Shown here: positions 27,962 through 37,905 of the stretch, one piece after another
How the letters are laid out: every line of letters begins with the position of its first letter
Position numbering within the stretch: position 1 is the stretch's first letter
From: Balneolaceae bacterium UBA3186
GTDB lineage: Bacteria; Bacteroidota; Rhodothermia; Balneolales; Balneolaceae
Assembly: GCA_002364085.1 (NCBI GenBank)
Contig: DEXK01000015.1
Coordinates: forward strand, 97,379-161,378
DNA length: 64,000 bases
Direction of reading: 5' to 3'
Notes under the pieces: generated by a model
What the model saw: the letters and a program-made list of their open reading frames with translations, nothing else
Databases searched by the model: none
What the model was told of the DNA's origin: nothing
Made by a program: the position numbers and the translations under genes

Positions 27962-28681
27962 CTAGACCAACTGATGGCTTTCCGGCTGAATAACTACCTC
28001 ATTCATAACAGAACCCGAGGGTTGATTTACTCCGTAATACACTGCTTCTGCCACTTCCTCAGGAGTTAGCATCATTTCTTTTTTAACTTTCATATCTACG
28101 CGATCATCATCCCAGAAAGCGGTATCTACTCCACCCAAATAGAACAATGAGTATTTGGTCTTTCCTCTTCTTTGTTCCTCTATTAGTGCTTTAACAAAGC
28201 CTTGGATTGCAAATTTAGAAGCTGAATATACTGAAGCATTTTTCATTACATATTTACCCATTGTGCCGGGGAAAAATACAACATTAGTTGGCTCGTCGGT
28301 ATTCATGTGCTTCATTACCGTTTGCGTAACCAAGAAAGTGCCGTACACATTTACATCTATAATTTCTTTGGCGTCTTTCGGGTCTATATCCATAAATGGT
28401 TTGATGATTCCTTTTCCGAAAGCATTGATCAACACATCGATCTTACCAAGATTTTCTTCGATCTCCTGTGCCATATTTGCAACAGAATTTTGATTAGTAG
28501 CATCAACTTGAATGGCAAAAGCCTCTCCTCCACTGTCATTGATATGTTTGGCTACTTCTTCTGCTTTGGATTTATTTCGAGCAGCTAAAATTACTTTTGC
28601 TCCTTCCTTAGCAATTCGTTTTGCTGTAGCTGAACCAATTCCACCTGAACCACCTACGATGAGTACGATCTTATCTTTCAT
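27962..28681 (-). CDS. SDR family oxidoreductase
   Basis: 239-residue classical short-chain dehydrogenase. It has the dinucleotide motif GGSGGIGSA near the N-terminus, NAFGKGI in place of the usual NNAG, and the catalytic VYSASKFAIQGF (Tyr-x-x-x-Lys). The motif PEEVAEAV at the C-terminus is common in the family. The asparagine region NAFG departs from NNAG and may alter the active site. Substrate cannot be told. Adjacent to lat only by convergence. Confidence 0.9.
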   Translation of the reverse strand: MKDKIVLIVGGSGGIGSATAKRIAKEGAKVILAARNKSKAEEVAKHINDSGGEAFAIQVDATNQNSVANMAQEIEENLGKIDVLINAFGKGIIKPFMDIDPKDAKEIIDVNVYGTFLVTQTVMKHMNTDEPTNVVFFPGTMGKYVMKNASVYSASKFAIQGFVKALIEEQRRGKTKYSLFYLGGVDTAFWDDDRVDMKVKKEMMLTPEEVAEAVYYGVNQPSGSVMNEVVIQPESHQLV

Positions 28682-29028
28682 AACAACTTCTCTGTCTTTC
28701 TTGATGAATAGTCAGATAGTTAAATGAAATTTAGACAGGGTTTCGTTCCAAGTTTTTGATAGGTGATAGAAGAGAGGCTTTAAACATTAAATAATTCGCT
28801 GGCTAGTAGTTTTGTTGTAATCAAAATTCTTAAACAAGATCATTTTTAATCAAATAATATTGATGAAACTTTCGATATGAAAACGAACCGTGCCACAAAG
28901 TTTAATCCAGATCTCGGGCATACGCCGCGAGATGACTAATTAGCTTTATCAAGTTTATGAACAACTTTATAACACCTCAGGATGAAGATGGAAATATCTC
29001 AAATCTTATGTCCTAGATCTTAAATCTA
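28682..29028. other. Intergenic stretch with possible repeat remnant
   Basis: 347 bp without a supported gene, between the 5' end of the SDR gene and the 3' end of purL. It should contain the SDR promoter. A short inverted repeat ATCTCG/CGAGAT (28911-28916, 28928-28933) lies in a GC-richer patch reminiscent of degenerate intergenic repeats, but I cannot confirm this. Confidence 0.3.
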
Positions 29029-31266
29029 TTAGCCCATAATCCCCGGAAGAACGCCTTCATAGATCTCAGACATTTCTTCAACATCCAGGCTACCAACTTC
29101 TTCTATTACCATTTTCTTGTCGCCAGTAACGGTTCCAAGTACATGAGTAGGAACTTCATGTTTTCCAAAATGAGAAATAACCGTTGGTAAGTCATCAGGC
29201 TTTAAAGTGATCAGGATTCCAGATTGAGCTTCACTAAACAGTACTTCGTGATCTGTTCCTTCAAGACCTTTTACGGATACATTCACTCCTTTTTTAGAGA
29301 AGATCGCTTTCTCCGCCAAAGCTATTGCAAGTCCACCATCAGAAATATCATGTGCCGATTTGATCCAACCCTCTTTGATTGCATCCAACAGAGACTCCTG
29401 AAGTTTAACTTCAAACGGAATATCCAATTCGGGTGCATCGCCTGTAGTTAAGCCGTGAATTTTCTTTAAATATTCTGTTCCACCTAATCCTTTTCGTTGA
29501 GCTCCGATATACATAACCACGTCTCCGTCATTTTTAAAACCCGGAGTTGTAGTATGGTTTTCAACGTCTTCAATCAATCCTAACATCCCAATAATCGGAG
29601 ATGGAAAAATAGCGCTGTTTGGGTTTTCATTGTAGAAACTCACGTTACCACCTGTAACTGGAGTATTTAGCGCTTTACAAGCATCACCCATTCCACCTAA
29701 TGCTTCTTTGAACGTCCAGTACACTTCCGGCTTGTAAGGATTTCCGAAATTCAAACAGTTTGTAATAGCTAACGGCTTTCCTCCGGAACAAACCACGTTA
29801 CGTGCCGACTCAATTACAGCAATTTGTCCACCTCGGCGAGGATTCAGATACACATATCTGCCGTTGCAATCAGTTTTGGCTACCAAGCCTCGATTAGTCC
29901 CTTTTACACGAATCACACCTGCATCTGATGCTCCTGGAGGCGTTACAGTGTTAGTCCTTACAGTTGTATCATATTGTTCATGAACCCAACGTTTGGAAGC
30001 TACATTTACAGAACTCAATAAAGTTTTGATCGTGTCTTGGTGATCAGTCGGGTGATCCAAGCTATCAATATCAAAATTCTGGACTTCATCTAAGTACTCA
30101 GGTTTTTTCGTTTCTCTGATGTACTGAGGAGCTCCGCCACCAAGAACCAAGTGCTCAGCAAACATGTCGCCTTTCACTTCGCCGTCTTTCATGTAAGTGA
30201 CTTTATCGGTATCCACAACTTCACCGATTACCACTCCGTGTAGATCCCACTTTTCATATACATCAATAACTTCCTGCTCGCGCCCCTTTTCAGCTACGAT
30301 CAACATCCGTTCCTGGCTTTCTGAAAGCAATAATTCATAAGCTGTCATTCCTTCTTCTCTGGCAGGAACTTTATCCAGATCAATCAACATTCCCTGACCG
30401 CCTTTTGCCGTCATTTCCGAAGTGGAGCATGCAATTCCGGCTGCTCCCATATCCTGCATTCCAACAACAGCGCCGGTTTTCAAAACTTCAAGACTGGCTT
30501 CCAGTAATAATTTCTCTGTAAATGGATCCCCAACCTGAACACTTGGTCGCTTTGCTTCACTTTCTTCACTGATCTCTTCGGACGCAAAAGTAGCTCCGTG
30601 AATTCCATCGCGGCCTGTACTTGCGCCAACTATAATTACCGGATTTCCGATTCCTTCAGAAATTGCTGAAACTGTTTTTCCTGCTTCTACTAATCCAATA
30701 CTCATCGCATTTACAAGCGGGTTTCCTTCGTAACTCTCATCGAAATAAACTTCCCCGCCAATTACAGGAATACCGAATGAGTTTCCGTAATCACCAATTC
30801 CGCGAACAACTCCGTCTAGCAAGTAGCGAACTCTTGGGTTATCCAGACTTCCAAATCTCAACGAATTCAGACTTGCAACCGGACGAGCTCCCATTGTAAA
30901 AATATCTCTGTGAATTCCACCAACTCCTGTTGCTGCACCTTGATATGGCTCAATTGCTGACGGATGATTATGACTCTCGATCTTAAAAGCGCATCCTAGT
31001 CCGTCACCGATGTCAACCAGACCTGCATTTTCTTCACCGGCTCCAACAAGCATATGCTCACCTTCACGAGGAAGTTTTTTTAGCTCAACGATTGAATTTT
31101 TGTATGAACAATGCTCACTCCACATCACTGAATACACTCCCAACTCTGTAAACGTGGGAACCCGACCTAAGCGGGTTTTTATCATTTCAAATTCTTCTTC
31201 GTTTAATCCGTGTTCGAGGGCAAGTTCAAGATTTACTTCCGGTTCTTTTACTGTAGCGTCAGCCAT
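29029..31266 (-). CDS. purL: Phosphoribosylformylglycinamidine synthase subunit PurL
   Basis: About 745 residues, the small (bacterial/archaeal) PurL that works with PurS and PurQ in purine synthesis, making FGAM from FGAR. Features include GLNEEEFEMIKTRLGR, SEHCSYKNSIVELKKLP, GCAFKIESHNHPSAIEPYQGAATGVGGIHRD (ATP/substrate binding) and TGGNVSFYNE in the second half. I use ATG 31266 (MADATVKEPEV); the frame extends upstream to a TTG at 31311, but that N-terminus is not conserved-looking. purS and purQ are not in the window. Confidence 0.96.
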   Translation of the reverse strand: MADATVKEPEVNLELALEHGLNEEEFEMIKTRLGRVPTFTELGVYSVMWSEHCSYKNSIVELKKLPREGEHMLVGAGEENAGLVDIGDGLGCAFKIESHNHPSAIEPYQGAATGVGGIHRDIFTMGARPVASLNSLRFGSLDNPRVRYLLDGVVRGIGDYGNSFGIPVIGGEVYFDESYEGNPLVNAMSIGLVEAGKTVSAISEGIGNPVIIVGASTGRDGIHGATFASEEISEESEAKRPSVQVGDPFTEKLLLEASLEVLKTGAVVGMQDMGAAGIACSTSEMTAKGGQGMLIDLDKVPAREEGMTAYELLLSESQERMLIVAEKGREQEVIDVYEKWDLHGVVIGEVVDTDKVTYMKDGEVKGDMFAEHLVLGGGAPQYIRETKKPEYLDEVQNFDIDSLDHPTDHQDTIKTLLSSVNVASKRWVHEQYDTTVRTNTVTPPGASDAGVIRVKGTNRGLVAKTDCNGRYVYLNPRRGGQIAVIESARNVVCSGGKPLAITNCLNFGNPYKPEVYWTFKEALGGMGDACKALNTPVTGGNVSFYNENPNSAIFPSPIIGMLGLIEDVENHTTTPGFKNDGDVVMYIGAQRKGLGGTEYLKKIHGLTTGDAPELDIPFEVKLQESLLDAIKEGWIKSAHDISDGGLAIALAEKAIFSKKGVNVSVKGLEGTDHEVLFSEAQSGILITLKPDDLPTVISHFGKHEVPTHVLGTVTGDKKMVIEEVGSLDVEEMSEIYEGVLPGIMG

Positions 31267-31606
31267 GAATGTAGTTAGCTTGGGAGTTTGAATTTGAGAA
31301 AGTTTCTGCAATTCAACAGAAGATTAAAGGTACGATGATTTTAAAAGAATTAGGAATGAAAAATTGGAGATTATGAATTTAAACCAGGAGGACCTTCAGG
31401 TCCGACGAAGATTGATTTTTACAGCGGACTAAAGTCCTTGCTTGTTTACCTGACTAAATTTGCAACATTATTTAAGATCTAGTCATTTTCACCAGAGAGG
31501 AATTTATTCCGAACGGTTTTGAGTTATACCCTTAGCAAAAAAGACTAAAGTCTCAGACTAAAAATAAGTCATCCTTAATCAGAAATATAATCACTGCAAT
31601 CAGTGA
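31267..31606. repeat. Intergenic palindrome-rich stretch upstream of purL
   Basis: 340 bp without a gene, between the start of purL and the end of the M1 peptidase gene (both minus strand). It carries three short palindromes of similar design: GGACCTTCAGGTCC (31390-31403), GGACTAAAGTCC (31426-31437) and AGACTAAAGTCT (31542-31553). The last two share the core GACTAAAGTC. This looks like a decayed dispersed repeat; the purL promoter should lie at its purL end. Confidence 0.45.
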
Positions 31607-33259
31607 TCAGTTCTGAACCTTAAACGAAGCCACATAATAGTCTATATCAACCCTCAATTCTCTACCCGAACTTGGAGTTGTCTGCCATCGTGTTCTTGGT
31701 TTCAACATTACTTCTTTTCCATCAATATAAACTTTGATCGGCATATTGAAATTAGAAACTGTGTTGTTCCACCTGTAAACTAAATTATTATCACGAAAAT
31801 AATATTCGAGTACCGGAACTCTGTAATCACGAAGATACTGATCGAAAATTGGTTCCAGATCTTTACCCGATTTTTCAATAATATAGTTCTCGATCTCTTC
31901 TGTTGTAACGGTTTGATGATAAAATTCTTTATTCAAACCCCTCAAAATTTCTCTCCATAATTCATCATTTCCAATAACCTGCCGGATTGTATGGAGCATG
32001 TTTCCACCTTTATAATACATATCTGAAGAGCCTTCATAATTCACATTATAGATACCAATAATGGGTCGGTCGTTTTGAATTGATAACCGCACTCCTCGTG
32101 CATATTCATTAGCGGCTTTTTTTCCGAAGTGATATTCCAGAAACAGATATTCTGAATAGTGCGTAAAACTCTCATGAATCCACATATCTGCCACATCTTT
32201 ATATGTGATATTGTTAGCAAACCACTCGTGACCTGTTTCATGAATAATGATAAAATCAAACTTCAATCCCCAACCAGTATTACTTAGGTCTCTTCCTAAA
32301 TATCCGTTTTCAAACCCATTACCATAAGTGACTGAACTTTGGTGTTCCATTCCCAAATAAGGAGCTTCCACAAGCTTATAGCTGTCTTCATAAAATGGAT
32401 ACGGACCAAACCAGTATTCAAAAGCTTCCATAGTTCTTGGGGCGTCGGCAAATTGTTCGATGGCTTTTTCCAGATTGTAGCTGAGTACATAAAAATCCAT
32501 GTCGAGCTCCCCCTTCTCTCCTTCATAGATTTGTTCAAAATGGACATAGTCTCCGATATTTATATTCACCCCGTAATTATTGATCGGATTACTTACAAAC
32601 CAATGCCAAGTTTTGGTGCCATCGTAGTTATCTACTTCTTTTCTTAGTCTTCCATTTGAAACGTTCATGAGATCGTCCCGAACTGTGATACTCATTAACA
32701 TACTGTCGGGCTCATCATATGCGTGATCTTTATTTGGCCACCAAATACTAGCACCTATTCCTTGGTTTGAAGAAGCAACAAATGGATTTCCATTTTTATC
32801 TCTAGTCCACGAGATACCGCCATCCCAAGGAGCCCTGACAGCTTTCTTTGGTTTCCCGAAGAATTGGACTTTTAATTCATATACCTCGCCTATTTTTTGA
32901 TTTTGCAGTGTTTCCACGAAAAAAACATTCCCTTCCCTTTCAAATGAAAGCGCTTTCCCTTCCTGTGTTATTTCCGAAATCTGCATAGGCTCCTGAAGGT
33001 CGATCTGCATTAAATTGGTAGTAAGGGAATCTACTTTGTACAGAATTGTATTGGTTCCAGAAAAGGTGCTGTCATCTAAATTCACTTTCATATCCAAATG
33101 ATAGTAAGTGACATCCCACCATGCACGCTCTGCTGTAATTGTTCCTCTCAGTGTATCCTGACGGTTAAATTCCGGCAGACGTCCGAATAATTGAGCCTGG
33201 ATAAAATCACCAGTTAAGAACATTACGAATAGAAGAGCGAATAATTTTTTCATTTTCAA
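31607..33259 (-). CDS. M1 family zinc metallopeptidase, secreted
   Basis: 550 residues with a Sec signal (MKMKKLFALLFVMFLTGDF, cleavage near IQAQ). The zinc site is HETGH, then 18 residues, then E in WIHESFTHYSEY: the exact M1 (gluzincin) spacing. The exopeptidase motif is GMEHQS in place of the usual GAMEN. It is shorter than classical aminopeptidase N because it lacks the C-terminal armadillo-like domain. Likely periplasmic or surface peptide degradation, which fits a SusC/D peptide scavenging lifestyle. Confidence 0.92.
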   Translation of the reverse strand: MKMKKLFALLFVMFLTGDFIQAQLFGRLPEFNRQDTLRGTITAERAWWDVTYYHLDMKVNLDDSTFSGTNTILYKVDSLTTNLMQIDLQEPMQISEITQEGKALSFEREGNVFFVETLQNQKIGEVYELKVQFFGKPKKAVRAPWDGGISWTRDKNGNPFVASSNQGIGASIWWPNKDHAYDEPDSMLMSITVRDDLMNVSNGRLRKEVDNYDGTKTWHWFVSNPINNYGVNINIGDYVHFEQIYEGEKGELDMDFYVLSYNLEKAIEQFADAPRTMEAFEYWFGPYPFYEDSYKLVEAPYLGMEHQSSVTYGNGFENGYLGRDLSNTGWGLKFDFIIIHETGHEWFANNITYKDVADMWIHESFTHYSEYLFLEYHFGKKAANEYARGVRLSIQNDRPIIGIYNVNYEGSSDMYYKGGNMLHTIRQVIGNDELWREILRGLNKEFYHQTVTTEEIENYIIEKSGKDLEPIFDQYLRDYRVPVLEYYFRDNNLVYRWNNTVSNFNMPIKVYIDGKEVMLKPRTRWQTTPSSGRELRVDIDYYVASFKVQN

Positions 33260-33487
33260 CCTTATATACTAGTGGGTAAATAAAAGACTTTAGGAGTCTG
33301 TTTTAATAACTAAAATTGAAATCAAACTTTGATATCAACCGTAATTAATCATCGATAAACAAATTTTGATTAAAATATATGCTGAATATATCCTTAAAAT
33401 TACCATACATAATGGACACAATTATAAAATTACGGAATATATACCTTTCTTCATGCCAATCTTATTTACAAACTAAATATAAAACGG

Positions 33488-36400
33488 ATGAAAAAACATT
33501 TACAAAATTTACTGCTGAAAGCAACAGCAGTTTTATTATTAACTATGGGCATGAGCTTTTCGATACAAGCTCAGGAGCTTAATACTCTTTGGGAACGAAC
33601 TTCTCGTACCGGAGCTGAAGCAAGCCTACCTTCATGGTTTACAGTTGGTTCGATAAGAGGGCTAGACCTCCATGGAGATAATCTTTATGCAGCAGACCGT
33701 GCCAATTCACAGATCAGAGTATTAAATGCATCAACAGGTGTTGACATTACATTAGCAACTCCATACGATTTAACCGGAGTAGCGGGTGGCACCTATGCAA
33801 TGAATGATATTGCTTTCTCGGATGATGGAGTGGCTTTCTTAGGGAACTTAACGACCAATGCTTCTACATCCCCTTTTCATTTATATATGTGGACAGGTGA
33901 AGGCGGAACTTATAATGATTCCTTAGTTATTACCACATCAACAGCTCAACGATTAGGAGATAAGTTTACCGTTGTTGGTTCTGTAACTGATAACACAGTT
34001 GAAGTTTGGATACCGGTTGCAAGTAGTGATCCTGGTATTATTTATGTATTAACTACTTCAGATCAGGGAGCTACATGGAATACAGAAACAATTACTTTAT
34101 CTGGAACAAATGTGGTAGTTGGAAGCAATGCTGATGTTACTCCATTAGGAATAGGAAGAACCTCCGATTTCTATATTGGTGGAAACAGCTCTGCACCGGC
34201 AAGATACACAAGTACCGGAGCTTATGTTGATAACAGCGCACTTGCTTCTGCTTCAAGAAATGGCATGCAAGCTTTTACTTACGACAGCAAAGATCATTTA
34301 GCTGTTTATTCTTACAGAGCAGATGGAGCTGGTGGTGGAAATAAAACCGGAAAAATTTATATCTATGATGTTTCTGATGCTACAGCACCAACAATCGTTG
34401 CTGAATCTCCTCTAATGGGTAACGACACAGATACTTTTAGTTCTATTTATGGAGATGCTAAAGTTTCACTGAATAGCGATGGCACTTATAATGTATATGC
34501 TTTAGAAGGTGTTAATGGCTTGGCTACATTTACAAACGGTGCGCTACCTGTTGTAGACGATCCTTCCAACTTGATTTTCTCAGAGTATATTGAAGGTTCA
34601 AGCAACAATAAAGCTATTGAAATTACGAACCTTACAGACTCAACTGTTAACCTTCAGAATTATAGAATTGTACAATCTGTTAATGGTGGCGGATGGGAAT
34701 ATTATCATACATTTACTACGGATGCCAGTATTGCTGCGGGCGAACAATATGTGTTACTTAATGATGCTGTAGATGCAAGCTTCTTTGCGGCAGCCGACGC
34801 TGATGAAGTATTAAGTTTTCCAAGTGCAGTTCACCACAATGGAGACGATGCACGTGGTATTATCCATATTGATTCACAAAGTGGAGACACCACATGGGTA
34901 GATGTATTTGGTGATCCTGACAATGATCCCGGTTCAGGTTGGGAAGTTGCCGGCGTTGAAAAAGGGACTCAGAATTTCACCTTAGTTCGAAAAGCAAGTG
35001 TTACTACCGGTAATACTACTCCGCTAGGTTCTTTTGGTACTAATTTCGACGATAGTGAATGGATCATAAAAAATATAAATATATTCACGAATCTTGGTTT
35101 AGCTACAGAAGCTGAAGCAGCACTTGCCGGAGATTACTTTATTCCACAACGTACTACTGATGCCGAAGGGTTTATTTCTCTAAATCAGGCTATTCATTAT
35201 GTTAATACACAAGGTTTATCATCTGCAACCAATCTATATATTACAGGTGATCTAGATGAAACTTCCAATGAACTAAAAATTGATCGTGATGATCTAACCG
35301 AACTTACAGGACTTACTATAAAGCCTGTTTCAGGAGAAACACCAACTATAGAAGTTTGGGGTGGTTCCGGTGGAGATGGTATTTGGATCAACAATACTGA
35401 CTATGTAACCATTGACGGTTCAAATTCACCCGGTGGAGATACTCGTGATCTAACGATCACTAGTGCAGACACAACTTTTTCTGCTCTTATTTACACTTAT
35501 GGAACTACCAATACTACTATTGCAAATAGTATTCTAACATATACCGGTGGAAGCGTAAGTGTATCGGGAATTGTAACTAATGAGTCAGGTCCTAATGGAA
35601 CTATTGGTCTCGCTGTTATCAATAACCAAATTGGTTCAGAGAATGGTGACTTCCAAAATGGTGTAGGACTTTGGGGTACGAGCTCTGTAATGGCTGATGG
35701 TTCAACCGTAACCGGTAACAGAATTCATGCTACATACAGAGGTGTTACAACATGGTGGAGTTTAAATAACACCATTATGAATAACACTGTCTCTATTGAT
35801 AGTCCGAGAGCAGACCGATCCAGATATGCAGGAATTTATCTAGCTTTGAACGGAGGACAAACTGTCGTAACGGGTAATGAGATCGTTGGACTTCAAATAA
35901 ACCGTACCACATCAGCCGGTTTTGCTGCAGGTATTTTATTTAATGCTTCATTAGATACTGTTCTTGTTGCTAACAATATGATTGCGGTAGATAACTTCGC
36001 TAATATTGGCGCTGCTACCGGAAATGATGTATATGGTATCGCTTTCGACAATGCAGCAGGTAACTCTGTAAATTCTATTTATCATAATTCAGTACGAATT
36101 GGTTCAAGTGAAGAAACAGGGATACATGCAGGATTTGGTGCACATCAGGAATCCAGCACTGCGCAAACATGGAATCTGAGAAATAACATCTTTGTGTCTG
36201 ATCAGGACGCAGCTAATGCAAATGCAATTTACTGGCCAATCAATAGCAATGCTCAATTAGATGCTGACTTCAATAACTATTTTGTGAGTGGAGCATCAGC
36301 TAACTTGGGTTTATTTAACACAACAGATGCTGGCACACTAGCTGACTGGCAAACTGCATCCGGTGTTGATGCAAATTCCAGTGAAGTTGCAGTAGAGTTT

Positions 36401-37228
36401 GTTTCTACTACTGATCTACGCTTAACAGGAAGTTCTGTTGGTGATAACAATCTGGCTGGTACTCCAACTCAAAGTATACTTTCTGATATAGACGGAACCA
36501 CCAGAAGTTTAGTTGCTCCATACAAAGGTGCTTTTGAAGGTGATGTTGAATTGATGGCTGATGTTGAAATTACCATTGATGCCTTCAGTGTGCTTTTACC
36601 GGCAGATGATTCCAGCTTTGACTTAGGAACAGGCGCTGAGACAGAAGTTACATTTACATGGGAAGAAGCTACTTCAAATGCTGAAGTAACCTATGTATTC
36701 ATGTTAGACTCAGCTAATGCTGACTTCTCTAATCCGTTGTTTATAACCGAATCTGACGATGATGGTTCAGCGACTTCCTTAACAGGAACATACGCTGTTA
36801 TTGATTCAACTTTGAAAGATCTGGGTGTACTTAGTGGAACAAGCATAGATCTAAAGTGGACCGTAATGGCAGTGGCTTCTGACTCTACCAGAATGGCTGA
36901 AAATTCCAATGCTATTTCGTTCACCACCATGATCGGTGTATCTAACGAGCAGGAAGAACTACCGTTAACATTCAAGCTAAACCAAAACTATCCTAATCCT
37001 TTTAATCCAACATCAACAATACAGTTTACGCTACCTCAATCAGGTGAAGTAAGACTTGATGTATTTACGATTACAGGACAGTTGGTAACAACCTTGGTTA
37101 ATAGCAGAATGAGTTCTGGAGAACATGCCGTTACATTTGACGGAAGTAACCTGGCTAGTGGTGTTTACATCTACAGAATAATGGCTGGAAATAACGTACA
37201 AACTAAACGAATGACATTGATCAAATAA
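33488..37228 (+). CDS. Secreted multidomain protein with lamin-tail domain, beta-helix and T9SS sorting domain
   Basis: 1246 residues. A Sec signal (ending FSIQAQE) is followed by a beta-propeller-like region (about 30-350), a lamin-tail domain (about 360-530; SNLIFSEYIEGSSNNKAIEI, LQNYRIVQSVNGGGW), a right-handed parallel beta-helix (about 560-1000; repeated NNT, GN and VTGN turns), an Ig-like domain (about 1045-1155), and a C-terminal sorting domain (LNQNYPNPFNPTSTIQF ... SGVYIYRIMAGN ... KRMTLIK). The last type directs export through the type IX system. Binding or enzymatic function is unknown; such architecture fits a surface adhesin or polymer-binding protein. Confidence 0.87.
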   Translation: MKKHLQNLLLKATAVLLLTMGMSFSIQAQELNTLWERTSRTGAEASLPSWFTVGSIRGLDLHGDNLYAADRANSQIRVLNASTGVDITLATPYDLTGVAGGTYAMNDIAFSDDGVAFLGNLTTNASTSPFHLYMWTGEGGTYNDSLVITTSTAQRLGDKFTVVGSVTDNTVEVWIPVASSDPGIIYVLTTSDQGATWNTETITLSGTNVVVGSNADVTPLGIGRTSDFYIGGNSSAPARYTSTGAYVDNSALASASRNGMQAFTYDSKDHLAVYSYRADGAGGGNKTGKIYIYDVSDATAPTIVAESPLMGNDTDTFSSIYGDAKVSLNSDGTYNVYALEGVNGLATFTNGALPVVDDPSNLIFSEYIEGSSNNKAIEITNLTDSTVNLQNYRIVQSVNGGGWEYYHTFTTDASIAAGEQYVLLNDAVDASFFAAADADEVLSFPSAVHHNGDDARGIIHIDSQSGDTTWVDVFGDPDNDPGSGWEVAGVEKGTQNFTLVRKASVTTGNTTPLGSFGTNFDDSEWIIKNINIFTNLGLATEAEAALAGDYFIPQRTTDAEGFISLNQAIHYVNTQGLSSATNLYITGDLDETSNELKIDRDDLTELTGLTIKPVSGETPTIEVWGGSGGDGIWINNTDYVTIDGSNSPGGDTRDLTITSADTTFSALIYTYGTTNTTIANSILTYTGGSVSVSGIVTNESGPNGTIGLAVINNQIGSENGDFQNGVGLWGTSSVMADGSTVTGNRIHATYRGVTTWWSLNNTIMNNTVSIDSPRADRSRYAGIYLALNGGQTVVTGNEIVGLQINRTTSAGFAAGILFNASLDTVLVANNMIAVDNFANIGAATGNDVYGIAFDNAAGNSVNSIYHNSVRIGSSEETGIHAGFGAHQESSTAQTWNLRNNIFVSDQDAANANAIYWPINSNAQLDADFNNYFVSGASANLGLFNTTDAGTLADWQTASGVDANSSEVAVEFVSTTDLRLTGSSVGDNNLAGTPTQSILSDIDGTTRSLVAPYKGAFEGDVELMADVEITIDAFSVLLPADDSSFDLGTGAETEVTFTWEEATSNAEVTYVFMLDSANADFSNPLFITESDDDGSATSLTGTYAVIDSTLKDLGVLSGTSIDLKWTVMAVASDSTRMAENSNAISFTTMIGVSNEQEELPLTFKLNQNYPNPFNPTSTIQFTLPQSGEVRLDVFTITGQLVTTLVNSRMSSGEHAVTFDGSNLASGVYIYRIMAGNNVQTKRMTLIK

Positions 37229-37248
37229 ATCACTCTTATTCTGAAGTT

Positions 37249-37279
37249 AAAAGCCCTGCCAAACAGCAGGGCTTTTTTT
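37249..37279 (+). terminator. Rho-independent terminator of the T9SS-cargo gene
   Basis: AAAAGCCCTGC and GCAGGGCTTTT form an 11-bp stem around a 5-nt loop, followed by Ts. It begins 21 bp after the stop codon. Confidence 0.93.
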
Positions 37280-37393
37280 ATATCACGTAATTAGATTAGC
37301 TGACCTAATTTTAAAATAAAACCGCTCGTGATTGGATTATCTCACCAATATTTAATACCTATCAAAGCCTGATCTTTCATAAATTACTAATCT

Positions 37394-37597
37394 ATGTCTT
37401 TGAATTCTGATCAATCCCCTCACAAAAGTATTACGGAAGCCGAAATAATTCGCGAGGCTTGTATATCTGCTGCTAGAGAAGGGTTTATGGATGCTTCCAT
37501 AAGTGGTTTATGCCATGAAGGAGCTGTTGAAGCTGCCATTAGCGCCATTCAGAACCTGGATCTAACCAAAGTACTAGCATCCAAAAAAGATCAATGA
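37394..37597 (+). CDS. Small conserved protein paired with DUF3565 gene
   Basis: 67 residues, no signal or membrane segment. The core EAEIIREACISAAREGFMDASISGLCHEGAVEAAISAIQNLDL is a short helical family (I recall it, without being able to check, as small proteins often mislabelled acetyltransferase) with conserved GLCHEGAxEAAxxAI. Function unknown. Its stop overlaps the start of the DUF3565 gene (ATGA), so the two are translationally coupled. Confidence 0.75.
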   Translation: MSLNSDQSPHKSITEAEIIREACISAAREGFMDASISGLCHEGAVEAAISAIQNLDLTKVLASKKDQ

Positions 37598-37788
37598 AGC
37601 GAGCTATTGTCGGTTTTCATAAAGACGAAAAAGATGATTGGGTTGCTGAATTAGAATGTGGGCACCAACAACATGTTCGCCACAATCCGCCCTGGCAAAT
37701 TCGTGAATGGGTAACTACAGAAGCAGGTAGAACAAAAAAGATCGGGAATTTTCTATTTTGTAAAGAGTGTACCCGAAAAGCGCTATAA
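37594..37788 (+). CDS. DUF3565 domain protein
   Basis: 64 residues. The sequence KRAIVGFHKDEKDDWVAEL, CGHQQHVRHNPPW, REWV and a C-terminal CKEC is the DUF3565 signature. Paired CGH and CKEC cysteines and histidines suggest a small zinc-binding domain. Overlaps the preceding gene by 4 bp. Function is not established. Confidence 0.85.
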   Translation: MKRAIVGFHKDEKDDWVAELECGHQQHVRHNPPWQIREWVTTEAGRTKKIGNFLFCKECTRKAL

Positions 37789-37853
37789 AACAATATTTTG
37801 GAACGGTATAGACTTTCTCATTTTATTTAAACAAATTATCAGATGTCATTTCT

Positions 37854-37886
37854 GAGGTATTAGGGATTGCAAGGGGAAAATACCTC
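37854..37886 (+). other. Inverted repeat before the cytochrome gene
   Basis: GAGGTATT (37854-37861) and AATACCTC (37879-37886) form a perfect 8-bp inverted repeat with a 17-nt spacer, 19 bp before the cytochrome c start. It has no T-tract, so an operator or leader structure is more likely than a terminator. Confidence 0.35.
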
Positions 37887-37905
37887 TTAACAAAAATTTG
37901 GGATT

